A DNA stretch of 64,000 nt from Pampus argenteus (lineage: Eukaryota > Chordata > Actinopteri > Scombriformes > Stromateidae), in contig CM072873.1 in NCBI GenBank assembly GCA_036937835.1, positions 13,194,001 to 13,258,000 of the forward strand, given 5' to 3'. The notes beneath the pieces are model-generated. The model searched no databases and was not told the origin of the DNA. It worked only from the letters and a program-made list of their open reading frames with translations. The translations under genes were made by a program, and so were the position numbers. Of the stretch, positions 1-11,962 are shown piece by piece (position 1 is the first letter of the stretch; each line of letters opens with the position of its first letter).

Positions 1-1140
1 AGAAAAGCCTGAAGTGTAATAGCGTTATATGTCTGCCACAGTTTGGTCATGACGGGCATTAATTCTTGAGAGCGTTCCTCCAAATAACAGACTATTGATT
101 AACTATTAGCTTGACAGAAAATAAAATCAGCAACAAGTATCATATTCTGTCAATCATTCAAATGTTCCCACTTGCTGCTTTTCTGCGTTATATCATTGTA
201 AATTAAACATCTTTGACCTTCACTGTTATTCACCGTTAGATTTTTTTTTTTTTTTTACAATTTTAGCTAATGAGTGGATCATGCGTTTGCGTAGTTGTTT
301 TCAGGCCTAAATGGTATAACATTACAAACATTAATAAACAGCAGAGATGCCAGAGACAGACACACCGCTCATCATCTTTATGCTTTTCAAAAACAGTGTG
401 TGTTGTGTCTGCACACTGTTGTTGCTACGCGGACGCTGCCAGTAAATTTACTACTGAAGTTTCACATTAACTTTTAGGAAGCATTGTAGGAAAAGCACCA
501 GCTTGTGTTATAAGAGAACATGACAAGAAGAACCAGTCACTCTAGAGTACATGTAGCATGTTGCTTCGAAGGCATTGATATTATTTTAACGATCCATCAT
601 GTGGTGGGGTTTTTTTGTCTTTTCTGGTCTGTTCAAACTGCAGTGTATGACCTGCAGATCATAGGACTGTTTGATTTTTTTTTCTTGAAGACCAAAAATG
701 CTTTCACAGATTTAGTCACCTTGTGTGGTCTGAGACAACACACACAGGCCTGGCACTGATGAAAATCCAGCACCTTCTCCTTACTGTCACACAGCAAACA
801 CATTCAAGCAAACTGTCACTTCACAGCTTGCCATTTTCACAGCTCCCATTGGGTGTCACCTTGCTCTTGAAATTAGAAAGCAACAACAGGCTGAGCATGT
901 GCTTTCCTGTGACAGAGACTTATCTAATAGGAACTGGAAACATCTCACCAGAAACTCCTTTTCTTCTAAAGTCTTTGCCTTTTGTTTTTGATTCAGAATC
1001 ACTGCTGCTGTAGCACATGATTGTGAGTTTTTATATTCATATCTCTTCTGGGATATAACTATATCTGCTAACATATTAACTGACATTGAACAAAAAAAAA
1101 AAACTGCTACCACCTGCTTCCAGTATTTATGTTAAACTAA
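1..1140. other. gene-free AT-rich intergenic DNA
   Basis: No open frame here has convincing codon structure or splice context. The stretch contains T-runs near 241-256 and an old transposon fragment (listed separately). The small open frames between 270 and 1113 overlap each other on both strands and look like chance frames. Confidence 0.5.
135..236. repeat. hAT-like MITE fragment (family B)
   Basis: The segment around TATCATTGTAAATTAAACAT followed by CTTTGAC resembles the interior of a very common teleost non-autonomous hAT-like element whose ends read GGGCTGCAACTAACGATTAT. Related pieces recur in this window near 7.9, 33.0, 33.2, 47.9 and 56.4 kb. The family assignment is from memory; no alignment was run. 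Confidence 0.4.
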
Positions 1141-1149
1141 GCTGATAGT

Positions 1150-1200
1150 CTCCTGGCTCTTTACACTTAGTGCACAGACATGAGAGTAGTATCTTTTCCA
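1150..1200. repeat. fragment of TTAGCTTAGC-type repeat (family A)
   Basis: The stretch with ACAGACATGAGAGTAGTATC matches one arm of a dispersed teleost repeat. Fuller copies of this family lie near 29.3, 38.4, 39.0 and 46.5 kb in this window. Confidence 0.4.
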
Positions 1201-3900
1201 TGTAACCTTCAGTAAAAGCGTATTTTCCCAAGTACAAGATGAAGGATGGATGTTGTTTGCCAACAATTAGCCCCTGAGCCAGACTCCAGATGCATTTTAA
1301 TACACAAAAACTACATATATGATATTGTTCTTCTCATTACATCTTAGAAAGAAGAGGAAATAAAAAATAAATCCCCAAATGTTTGACTATTCCCTATAAA
1401 TAAAGTTTGACTCCATTCAACACTGATTCGTGTCACATGAGTTAAAGCAAGTTTAAACTGGGACACATCCAGGCTCAGTGTGAAAATTCAATGTGTTTCC
1501 ATCTCTCCCAGTTAGATCAAGAGGCAAATAAAGCCACAAGAGAGAAGAAACCAATAAAAAATGAAATCACCAGCCGTGATGATGAAATCTGCAGTGATCT
1601 GCAATATATAATATATAAACACCTCTCTCCAAAAGATATTCTGCCGCTTCCCTCTCTGACGCAGATGTAGTAAGGGAGTGAGGGCTATTTTCATATTGAT
1701 TTATTTCTGATCAAGGCCAACTTTACAGTGTGTGAGCTTAAACTGTATAAGAATTCCTAATCAAACTGAGTCAGACTCTTTTGGGATAATATGAAAGTGA
1801 CCGTTGTTACTGGGATGTTACCTCATAGAGCATTCAGCTCACTGCAACCTGCACTACTAGTTATGTGATGTAACACAGAAAGATAACCGGGTAACATGCT
1901 GGAAAAACTGATAAAATATGACCGGTTTACTAAATAGACTCGCTCTGGATAAGAAGATGGGATTTCTTTCAAGGCATACCTGAGCAAATCATACAAATAT
2001 TTTTTTTGACATAACTCATTTTAACTGAAGGCACTTTCCATCATTGGACCCCTTAATTAATTTTTCTTCCCCTAGTTTTCAACATTTTGCTACAGACTTT
2101 GAGATATGTTTGCTCCTGTAGGGATGAAATCTAATAAATCCATTATGAAAATCCAACATAGTGATATGAGCATTATTGTTTGACACAGCCATTTAGACTT
2201 TTATCAGAAGAGAACACACTGATAGTCATTTAGAGCATGTATTTGCAGAAAATGACAAAATAACAGAAAAGATGCAAGATGTTTTCAGACCTTAAATAAT
2301 GCAAAGAAAAAGATCATATTCATTTTACACAAAATGTTTTAATTTAATATTTAGTGGAATAATCCTGATTTCTAATCACAGCTTTCATGTCTCGACATGT
2401 TCTCCACCAACACTGTAGGCACTGGTAAAAAAAAAAAAAGTGAAATTATATTATGGAAGTCAAGACAATAGTCGTAAATATATTTGATTTTTATAATCTA
2501 ATGACTATTTGAAAATCGTTGCCCATCCCCAATTAATCGATGAAAATTAACTTGGTTAAGTAAAATTAGAGCCAAAGCTATTAAAGCAGTGAGACCCAAA
2601 TCGTTAATAACCACTGTTATGCTCGAGACGTAGAAACTGAACACAGCTTAGTTTATTAAAAATATCAGCTGTTAACATTTACCTTCTTTCTGTCAACGTT
2701 CAGGCCAAACTAAAACTACAACTGCTACATGCCACGAAAAAGTGATGCATTACGCAGTTTCATACAGTTCCCATAGATCTATGTTGATACAGCACATGTG
2801 CAGTCATTTTTTTGAAATTACTGGACCGTTGAACTCCTGCTTGTAGCGACTTAAATTCTGTGATGGATGAAGCTAAAAAACATCCATCAACTCGCATTCA
2901 TCACTTAACTGTCAACCGCTCAAACATGTAGAGAGGGAGCTGCTGCATATATTACAGAAGCAGTTTTACCAGCTGTAGCCTGACAGTCAGCTTATACTGC
3001 ATAAAAAACTTCCATACATACTAACCCTAACAAAAACAGGAGTATTATACTCTTCAGCTGTGATGAAACCTGGCATTTGGGTGCATTAGAATACATTAGT
3101 GAAAATTAATTCCCCCTCTCCTGCTTTTCCCTGTCGAGCAGGCAAGGTAGCAGAGTGACGGCGCTTGCGGTTGCCTACATCAATATTTTTTCCTTTTCAT
3201 GTGGGGAGCGATGCTGTCACGCTTGTGCCTCGCTGACAAATGAAAAACATAAGGTTGATGACTACTTTTTCATTTGTTTCTCCGCGCTTCCTCTCATGAT
3301 TTAGAAACGTCTGTCTGGGACCTCTGTGCTTGGTGTCTGCTCATTATTTTGCTTCCCACATTTTCAGGAAGATTACAGGTTTCCCATGCAAACAAGACTA
3401 CGACAATAAAGACCGACAGGCAGGCAGATGTGCTAAAAAGGAAGCGGCAAGGTAATGGGTCGCAGTATAACGAAAGGAAACCTTGAGTGCTCAGCCACAT
3501 GCAGACGGAAACATACTGTCATAAGCAGAGTTTGCCATCTAATTTGTTCATTTTCTCCCCTTCTCACACACACACACTGACAGTCAATCACAGCAGGCAA
3601 CAGGCAAAGCATGTAAGGTTTGCTTCCCAGTTTCTGTCCCAGCTTAACCCCTGTAAAAGCAATACTGAATACTACCTCTGTGTCCTTGCCCACAACCAAA
3701 AACAAAAAAAACAGACATGTTTTGCCTAAAGTGATTTTTCCATGATTTTTCATGAGTTTGTCCACGTGTGAGTATTTGTTTTTTCCCTTCCATGCTGCTA
3801 AACTTTGGCACAATGTGGGCACGTGTGGATTTCTGCATGTGCATGCATGTGAGCATCTGAGACAAGGCCATCCATCTCAGACAGTCCCATCTGTGAGCAA
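1201..3900. other. gene-free interval, weak CNE-like patch at 3130-3245
   Basis: No gene is recognised. Most of the interval is AT-rich and featureless. Positions 3130-3245 stand out by higher GC and unique, non-repetitive composition (around GACGGCGCTTGCGGTTGCC), and could be a conserved non-coding element. That is a composition-based guess. Confidence 0.3.
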
Positions 3901-3982
3901 CAGGCTTGTTTACTTATCCCTCGACCAGAGAGCAGCAGCAGCCGTCCACAGGTAAGCAAGCAGCCAGCGCGCTGGACGAGCT

Positions 3983-4015
3983 GGGAGGAGCGGGAGGCGG
4001 AGGGGGAGGGGGGGG
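3983..4015 (+). other. G-quadruplex-like G-rich tract
   Basis: Four or more runs of three or more G lie within 33 bases on the plus strand, separated by short loops and ending in a run of eight or more G. This fits the G3+N1-7 pattern. It sits directly before a long pyrimidine-rich tract. Function is not implied. Confidence 0.55.
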
Positions 4016-4069
4016 CTTGGGTCGGCTTCTGTCTTCATCTGGGGATAAATCATTCTTTACACAGACGCC

Positions 4070-4460
4070 AAACTTCCACACCTTTCCCCCTGCTCACGCT
4101 GTCTACTTGTCTTGCCGAAGTCATCCCTTTTCTCCTCTCCATTTTCCCGCATCTGTTGCCACTCTCTCACTCCAGTTCAATTTACTCATGTTTCCAAAGC
4201 AATCCCTTTCACCTCCCCTCCCCATTTTCTCTCCAGGCCCACACCGTTTTTCTCTCTCAAACCACCTACACCTTTTGCTTTCTCCGTCGCTGTCTAGTTA
4301 TCTCTCCAAAGCAATCCTTTCCCCTGCGCCAGTCATTCTCTCTTCTCTGCTCCCCCCTCTCTCACCATCCTCCCTCCCAAGTTGTCCCTCTCATCTGGTC
4401 AGAGCATCTTTCAAACCAAAGCCCTTCCTTCAATCTGCTTCACTTCCTTCTCTGTCCTGA
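4070..4460 (+). repeat. polypyrimidine degenerate tandem tract
   Basis: About 390 bases are strongly C/T-biased on the plus strand. A recurring phrase CCAAAGCAATCC followed by a TTTC-rich stretch appears near 4192 and 4306, with weaker versions near 4115 (CCGAAGTCATCC) and 4416. This suggests decayed tandem units of roughly 80-115 bp. The long open frames across it (for example 3906-4460) are Ser/Pro/Leu-rich products of the composition and not a gene. Confidence 0.55.
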
Positions 4461-6630
4461 CTCTCATCACTATTTTATCGAAGGACAGGGAACAGCCGGC
4501 AAGGAGCTGATGGGGTGACACAATGCCCTGTGCTGAATATTAATCCAGTCCAGCCGGCCGCTGTCCCTGGACGCCTTGTCACAGAGGCCTCCAGCCTACA
4601 GATACAACCGGTAATTTTTTTCACAAGCAAGACAGGACCCACAGGAAGGTTCCTTGTTCTAAGACTGAGATGGGAACAACTAGAAGAGACCCACCCACCG
4701 GGTCTGAACATCCTCATACATCTGAGATACATCAAATGGGTGTTAAGAGACACTGTCCTTGGCCGTTTTCCCTGATGGCCATCACAATAAAAAATAAAAT
4801 AAAGGAAATAGGAAAATAAAATAGTAAATAATCTAATACACACCTGTCAAACAGGTGGGTAGGAGAAAGAAATCTAATGAACTGTTAAATACGTCATAGT
4901 TTAATAGATCTGTAGAAGCTTCTTTAATATACTTTGTGCGAATAATGTAAAATAGTTTTTCAAGAGAAAACAAAGGCAGAAAAACTTTTCACTCACTCTG
5001 TGACTAAACATCCATTAGATGAACTTAACATAATCTTGAGTCTGGGAACTTGCAATGGGCATTTTCACGAATAGACTAAATTAATCAAAACATGAAAACA
5101 TATGACTAATCAGTCATAACATGTCCAGTTGCAGTTTCTTCTTCTCGCACTATGTTAATCATCTTGTGACTACTCAGATTATCTTCTAACACCTTGGAGG
5201 GATCATGAACATTTGGTTCGATTATATGGACAAACTGGGTTGTTCGAACGTCTTCCTGTTCATTTCTCTATTCCACTAGAAAATACAGATTGTGAACAAA
5301 ACTAAAAAAAAAAAATCACCCTTTAAACAGTGGTTTGAATTGTAAACACTTTGACAAGACACGATGAATTTCTGTGAAGGCGTCCTAAACGGTGTGAAAT
5401 AGAAATATACTGCTAATGGATAAAAAGGGACCAGGGTCAGACAGGGGGGGGGCCAGACATGATTGAGGTTCCTGCCCAATTAACTGGAGATCACTTAAAT
5501 GGTTGGCGAGCTGAAGAGGTCATTATCCTGAAGAGCTCTCGAGAAGCCCATTAGGGCTTTCAAAAGCTGAACCCATGACTCTCCCACTTTGGTTTTATGT
5601 TTCTCCAATAAAAAGGCACATGGTTGAATCTGCTCCATGGAGGCTGCTGGTCTGTTTGTTAAATGCTTTACCATCATTGAATCTGAAGATGAAGTGTGTG
5701 TCAGTGAGAGCTCAATCATACATACACACACACACACACACACACACACTACACTCTAAGGTACGACACATAGGCTAATATAAGCTATGGAGAAACTTCA
5801 ACATGAAGCAAAGCCAAAAGAAAAACACCAAAAAAACAAACAAATATCAAGAAATATCAACTCTCACATTAATCCTGATGTATGTAACGTACAAATATTT
5901 CCCTGAACAGCCAGAAAAACATGAATTACAACATCAATATATACAGCTGCAAAGGGACTAGGTGTATAAAGGATTCAACATACATGGTGAGTGTGGGAAT
6001 CATCCACACAAACGCTCTACATACATGATCATACTTCTCTTATATTAATCATCCCTTTAGCACATTCAACATGTAGCAGTCTCTCTCAGCCATCCATGAA
6101 TCCCCATCATCACTTTACCAACATGCAAGTTGAATTTTTTTCCCGCTTTTTGCAAAAACACAGCTGTTTAAAAAGCATAAATACAGATTTCTGTAAAAAG
6201 CCCATATGAGCATTTGTGAATATAAGAGTGCTGCTAATTTTGTCTCACCATTTGAAGAGGACAGCTGGTTGTAGTTTTAAAATTAATCTTTGTCATTACA
6301 GCTACATGAAAAAAAAATCCTCAAGGAAAGAAAATTAAGGAATTTAGTGAGTGCAAAGTGCAAATATAAAAACTGTACAAAAATAATAGAATCATTTGTG
6401 AGGCCCCAGTGGTTATAAGGCCATAGACAGCAGATTAATTCATTTACACCTCATGCCAGGTGTGGCACAGTTCAAGGTAGTATTCTCTGCTGGTGAAGAA
6501 CATAACTTATTACCACTAATGAACTGTTCATTTGTAATGGCGGTGTGTAATGGTGATGAGCAACAGGAGTTCATAGTTTGCCCACCTTTTTTATTCCTAA
6601 CCACATCTCTTGCAGCAGAGCCCCGGCAGA
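4461..6630. other. gene-free interval
   Basis: No gene is recognised. Positions 4440-4690 are GC-richer and unique (around CAGCCGGCCGCTGTCC) and could be regulatory. The rest is AT-rich and includes a CA microsatellite. Confidence 0.35.
5723..5748. repeat. (CA)n microsatellite
   Basis: An uninterrupted CA dinucleotide run of about 13 units is visible directly in the sequence. Confidence 0.9.
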
Positions 6631-6639
6631 GAGATTGCC

Positions 6640-6800
6640 ATATGACCTAATTATGTCTCATTAGTGGCCTCAGTAATTACAAGCCCTTTTTACAGCTCCA
6701 TCTCCTCTGTCTCACATAAGAGGGGATTTCAATTAAGCTTGACTTGCAGCGATGTCTGTCTCACTTTCACAGTTAAGCCACACTGTCACCTGTGTAGCCG
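6640..6800. promoter_or_regulatory. candidate conserved non-coding element
   Basis: A unique, non-repetitive block carries several homeodomain-type cores in a short span: CTAATTATG, TCATTAG, the palindrome GTAATTAC and CAATTAAG. Such clusters are typical of developmental enhancers. Conservation was not tested, so this is an inference from composition. Confidence 0.3.
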
Positions 6801-7199
6801 AGCATAGCCAACCGAGAGGCAGACCGGCGCCCATGGAAAGCTCCCACAAAGTGTTTCGGCGGATGGGGGTTTTATTCATTCCATATCATGCACCCATCAA
6901 CAAGACATGACAACAAGACAGTTTGAGAAGAGAAAAATAACGTTTTGTGCCATCTGCAAGCAACATGTCATGAAAAATACATAAGAAACAAACTATGTAT
7001 TGCAGCACATCTTCCTGTCATGAGTAAATAGTATGTGATATGCAAATTCTCAGGCATCCAAGTGATAGAAAATGCCTCCATCAAGCCATATTTGTCAGAC
7101 ATAACTAAGGGAAAAAAAGAACATTGAATGAGTGGCCCTTATATTATTCAGATGAAAGCAAATATGGATACACAAGAGGAGGAAACAGTGGAGGAGAGA

Positions 7200-7460
7200 A
7201 AGAGAGGAATTACTTCACCATCCTCTCCCGCTTATCATTTATCTCTCACTCTAACCCCAGTGTCAAATCAGTCACCCTAATTAACAGGCCAGCAAGAAAC
7301 ACCAATCAATACTGCAGAGGGATAATTAACCCCTTGTGTTCTCAATCGTCTCTACAAAAGGTGAAATTGAAATTGATTGAGATTACCTTTTGTTGGCTAA
7401 TTGTAGCCCTCAGTCGGGTGAAAGAGGGTCGACTAATGGCACGTGTGCCGTTATCAGGAA
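7200..7460. promoter_or_regulatory. candidate conserved non-coding element
   Basis: A unique block has repeated AATTAA/TAATTAAC cores and smooth, low-repeat composition (around GAAATTGAAATTGATTGAG and GGCTAATTGTAG). The frame running 7124-7591 through it lacks splice support. It reads like enhancer-type DNA; conservation is untested. Confidence 0.3.
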
Positions 7461-7877
7461 TCAGTGGGATTGATGTTAGTTGGAATAGTGCAACAAGGTG
7501 TTGTGACTGCTGTGAAACGTACCAGCTGAGGGACGAATTTATATCCGCACTGCAAAACTGTGCACAATGGCAGCTTGAAATGGCAATGTAGTATAGTTGT
7601 AGTATGTGATACAACATATGACTTCATGTTTCACAGAATATTTTAAGATCAATAAATAAAGTTTATCCTGCATTCTGTTGCAGTTTTATCACTTTTTACT
7701 GTGTTTTTTGTGTATTTATCCTTTGTCTTATGATGTTTTATTAGATTTTTTTTATTATTGTTTTTAAGCTTTCTCTATCTGCGAAATATAAATTTACTCT
7801 GATGGGACAACAAAGGTACGAATTGACATGAACAATTTACAGCAGATGTCTTGCAGATAAAAAAAAAAAAAAGCAAT

Positions 7878-7930
7878 TATATTTTACACAAAATGATTAC
7901 TAAAAACTAATCGCTAGTTGCAGCCCTAAT
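7878..7930. repeat. hAT-like MITE terminus (family B)
   Basis: The stretch ending ATCGCTAGTTGCAGCCCTA matches the terminal inverted sequence of the common teleost hAT-like MITE, seen in the opposite orientation at 33206. Only one end is present. Confidence 0.45.
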
Positions 7931-8001
7931 AATATAGACCTGCAGGGCCCCAGCAGTGGGCACACCATACTTTGTTCTCATTTGCATTATTAGCACATCA
8001 A

Positions 8002-8160
8002 TCAATCAAATTTTATTTATATAGCCCAAAATCACAAAATACATTTGTCTCAGAGGGCTTTACAATCTGTACAGGGAGTGACACCCTCTGTCCTTAGACC
8101 CTCGATTCGAGTGAGGAAAAACTTGCCCACCAAAAAACCTTTTAACAGGGAAAAATGCTT
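8002..8160 (+). repeat. dispersed teleost retroposon-like repeat
   Basis: The segment starts AAATTTTATTTATATAGCC, continues through CAGAGGGCTTTACAATCTGT and ACACCCTCTGTCCTTAGACC, and ends near CCTTTTAACAGGG. This is a sequence I recognise as widespread in percomorph genomes and usually classed as the 3' part of a LINE/SINE-type retroposon. The class is uncertain without a repeat library search. Confidence 0.55.
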
Positions 8161-8339
8161 GTTTGTTTAAATTCTTTAAATAATGGACTCACCTTATGAA
8201 TGATGCTCTGCAGATTCATCCATCTGACTTGACCAAAGTTGGCGGGTCTCCTACATCAACACAAGGTGGCCTACAGATGTGTCTCAGCCGGTGTCTCTGC
8301 AGAGCCAGTGACCCTCAGTGGTGGAGATGTTTAGTGTCC

Positions 8340-8750
8340 AAAGTGGATTTTCTTTACGCTAATGCTAACGCGTCTCTATGCAAATCTAAGCTCTTGACAG
8401 TTAGCGTTAGCATCAGGTGCACACTTCTGGGTAATAATCCACCTGCCGCCGCCGCTCCGCCTTCCTCCAGTTATAGTCTTTATATTCAAAATCACTACCC
8501 GACTTCGAAGACTGATATGTGGGGAAGATAATCCTTTCATCCGCACCTTCACGGAAGACATGTCCTTTTAATATCATTTTGCCGTAATCAAAAAAAAAAC
8601 TTTACATCTGTGAGAGCAACAACCATGGCAACAAACGAGCCTCGCGCGCCCGCCGGAACCAAACATCTTCTACGTCGGCCTTGACGTCAACTGCTCCACA
8701 GCCGCAGCCAGCGCCTTCAGCGCCCCCTAGTGGAGATCGGATCCATGCAG
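8340..8750. promoter_or_regulatory. CpG-rich promoter-like island, no gene assigned
   Basis: An island rich in CpG and GC stands in AT-rich surroundings. It holds a perfect POU octamer ATGCAAAT (8378-8385) inside a short inverted repeat (ATGCTAACGC at 8362-8371, GCGTTAGCAT at 8404-8413), a GCCGCCGCCGCTCC tract, a perfect palindromic CRE TGACGTCA (8682-8689) and a CTCF-like motif (8720-8733). A strong donor-like GTAAGT follows at about 8840 on the plus strand. No open frame in the island is long enough to name a protein, so this may be the promoter or first exon of a transcript I cannot identify. Confidence 0.4.
8720..8733 (-). promoter_or_regulatory. CTCF-like core motif
   Basis: Read on the minus strand this is CCACTAGGGGGCGC, a full match to the CTCF core consensus CCASYAGRKGGCRS. 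It lies at the edge of the CpG-rich island. Binding is not shown by sequence alone. Confidence 0.5.
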
Positions 8751-10650
8751 TAATGATGAATGGAAAAACGTGTATACAAATGTTCATACCTTCATCAAGA
8801 TATGGTCTATATTGTTTTTCCGTGGAGTTTATGGAACTTGTAAGTAATGTTAGTTTTTTTAAATGTTTGTTTGTTGGGGGAAACATGAATGCCATATTGT
8901 ACATGAATAAACAAGAGTATCATGTTTCTATGCATTTGTTAGAATAATCAATGTCTAGTACTACAGATGTATGTAGAGGCTGTGACGATTTGCTGTTATA
9001 TTCAATCTAATTACTGAAAAATAAAAATGTGACCAGCAAATAAAGAAAAATGGCACACAATGTGACTTTTATGAAGCCACTGAGCATACTCTCAGGTTCA
9101 GTAGGCTCCTACAGGCACATGGTGGCTTGGTAAAAATGTGTTCAGACCAACAATATCACTGCAAAAAAGGTAAACCTTTGCAGTAAAGCTAAGCAGCATC
9201 ATGTGAATCCTCTCATCCTCTCTGACCAGCTTTAAAGGCTTCATTAGCTGCCAGACTGGGCATATCAGATCAAACCTCCAATGTCCTCAATCCCCGGTAA
9301 AGTCAGGCTAAGCACTCCTAACAACTTCAACAGTGTTGTATAAACAGTAGCTTTTTTTTTGGTGCTCAAATATGTGCTGGTGACAAACCTGCAAGTCGTC
9401 TTCTTCCTTCCTTCAACATGTGTCCTTGATGGCCAGCACAGTCCAACCATCTCATCCTACCTGCATCAATTTATCCTTAATAAATAAAGGTTATACTTAA
9501 ATATCAACAACATTTTAATCATTAATTGTTCTGGTAGGGTCTTTGGGGTTGTTTTTAGGACACTAAAAAGATGAGAGAGTCATTCTTTCTTCTTTCAGGT
9601 TCAAGTATACCGTACATACATGAACCCAGAATTTGATATGAGCAAATAAACTCCTCATCATCATGGATCACGTATGTATACTACAGCAGGGGAATCTGCA
9701 GCATCTCATTAGGTAGGTTGGGGTTAAATTTATTGCTGCAGCTGAGCTTGCTGATTGAAGCTGATTAGGCGGGTGAGTTTTAAGTGATTTTACAGGAAAA
9801 TTTAAATATGGGAATTCTCTGTGCAAATCAAGGGCCTATAAACCTTCTCTCTTGTTAATGTCCTGTAGTTATATAAAACCAAATTAGGGCTTACCAAAGC
9901 AAATAAATGATGATGTTTGTGTCAGCATAAACATAAATGTGACACATAAGCACCATTTTTTTTCTTTTTTTTATTAACATAATAAAGAAAGATACCATTG
10001 ACGCAAACACAATTTAGCTGTGAAATATTAATCAAAGCTCTGATTATCTTCAAAGTATATTAGCTTTTATTTGTAAATACTAAACACCAGGAAGCATCTT
10101 TGCTAATAAAACGATACTTTGAATTGAGAATGTTAAAATGCGTTCATGTTGTAGGATGCATCCCAGCCAGTTTGAAGAATAAGCAAAAGAGGGAGAAGAA
10201 GAAACAGTATGCGTAAGAAAAAAAACAGTTTTTAAAAGTGAATGATTGAAGACTTTAAAACTAGTCAATAAGTTTAGTGTAGCGATCACCTGACTACTTT
10301 TTGCCTCTCTGAGACTGAGTCGACAAACTGAAAGTACGGCTTTGAAACCCCGCTATAATGAGCTGTGACAGTTGGAAAGCTGTGGACAGAAATTTCTCTC
10401 ATTAGGACTGAGAGTAGAGAGCAATGAGCTATTAAATATTGTTGTCTACACTAGCCATGAAAAGGTAATTTTGGTTGATGGATGCCACCCCCATTGTTAG
10501 TCCAAATTATGAATCTATCCTCACTTTGAGAAACAGAATTGAAGGAACGTGAGGGGAAACAAAGACTTGTCTGACCATCATTTCTACGGTTTGGTCTGTG
10601 ACTGCCATAAAATCAGGAATCCCTGTCCCATAAGAATATAAAGGTACAAT
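8750..10650. other. gene-free AT-rich interval
   Basis: No gene, RNA or clear repeat is recognised. The open frames at 8681-8947 and 9265-9450 lack support. Confidence 0.4.
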
Positions 10651-10656
10651 GGGTTA

Positions 10657-11400
10657 AGCCATGCAGGAAGGGAAGAATATTTCAATTCTGTGTCACTCTT
10701 TAACTGACAGAAGAAAGACCCCTGTAGTACCTGAAATAGGAAGTAAAAGGGATGGATTGGCAAAACAGGGACCAAAGTCAATGAACTGGAATGGGATGAG
10801 AAAAAAAATAATTTGGCATTGGACTGGACTTATCTTCTGTGTCAAACTCTACCTCTCATAGGCCTAATCTGAATAGAAACCCTGTAATACCTCACAAAGG
10901 ATTGGATATAAAAATGATGGATCAGGACAAGATGGAGACAAAAGTGAAAGAAGTAGGATGAGCTGGGAAGAAATACATTTGGACCATGCAAGAGGGGAAG
11001 AATATTTTACTACTGAATCGCTCTTAACACGTCATGGACCCAACCTATTAGAAGAGGAACCCCTGAAATACCTGACAAAGGATTGGAAATAAAAAGGATG
11101 GATCAGGACAAGATGGAGACAAAAGTCAACAAACTAAGTTGGGCCAGAAAGCAATACATTTGGATTGTGCACAAGCAGAAAATATTTTACTCCTGACTCA
11201 TTCTTTTTTTTTTTTATCCTTTAAACTGATAGAGGAAGGACCCCTGTGGTTCATGAAACGGGATTGGAAGACGAAGGGATGGAGAAAAGGGGATGTATCT
11301 GGACAGGATGAAATGAAAAGCCATGATACTCGGAACGGGAAGCAATAAATAGACATCGAGCTGGACAGGGGGAGCATTTCACTCCTGTGTCATCTTCTGC
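10657..11400 (+). repeat. degenerate minisatellite, about 160-195 bp unit
   Basis: Four to five diverged copies of one unit run head to tail. Landmarks recur: AGAATATTT followed by a CT-rich phrase at about 10675, 10835 (decayed), 10997, 11176 and 11371; GACCCCTGTAGTACCTG-like text; and GGATCAGGACAAGATGGAG in two copies (near 10919 and 11098). Spacing drifts from about 160 to 195 bases. There is no coding frame and the unit is not one I recognise. Confidence 0.7.
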
Positions 11401-11943
11401 TCCCCAGAGACCACAAATGATAGAATTTATAAATATTTCATGCTTTTATTTCACCCTGCCATTTAGTGGAAATCCCTCAAACCGCAGCTGCTCTGTTGCC
11501 TCAGATTAAAACTGGAACAAGCAGGAGTTAAATGTTGCTTTTTTTTTTAAACAAAATTTAACCTCTCATAGGTGTGAGGTAAACACAATCGTCATTAGTG
11601 ATGTGGTTGATTAATCTTCAGTAAATATGTTAGTTTTGGAAGGTACACATACACATATTGTGTGTAGATGGTGATGAGACGACAGGAAAATAGAGGGGGC
11701 TCCAGAGACTTTTCCTGCACATAGAGTAGGAATTATAGGCTCCATAACTCCTAGATACACCCTTGCATCATTTTAAATTGGAATAAATTGTGGACATTGG
11801 TCAGCACTGAGGCATGAAGACATCAGTCTAAAGTGTAACCTGTGATGGGCTCTAATAAGGTTGCTGCTGCTTTCAAAGATGTTTTTAAAGCAATTACTAT
11901 CACATGGGTGACAAAAATGTATCAACCCCCTACACACACGGCG

Positions 11944-11962
11944 CACACACACACACACACAC
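11944..11962. repeat. (CA)n microsatellite
   Basis: A pure CA run is visible directly in the sequence. Confidence 0.85.

Noticed and set aside
3906..4460. 184-codon plus-strand open frame, Ser/Pro/Leu-rich
   Set aside because: It follows the polypyrimidine tract; overlapping frames in other phases are equally open, so it reflects composition and not coding.
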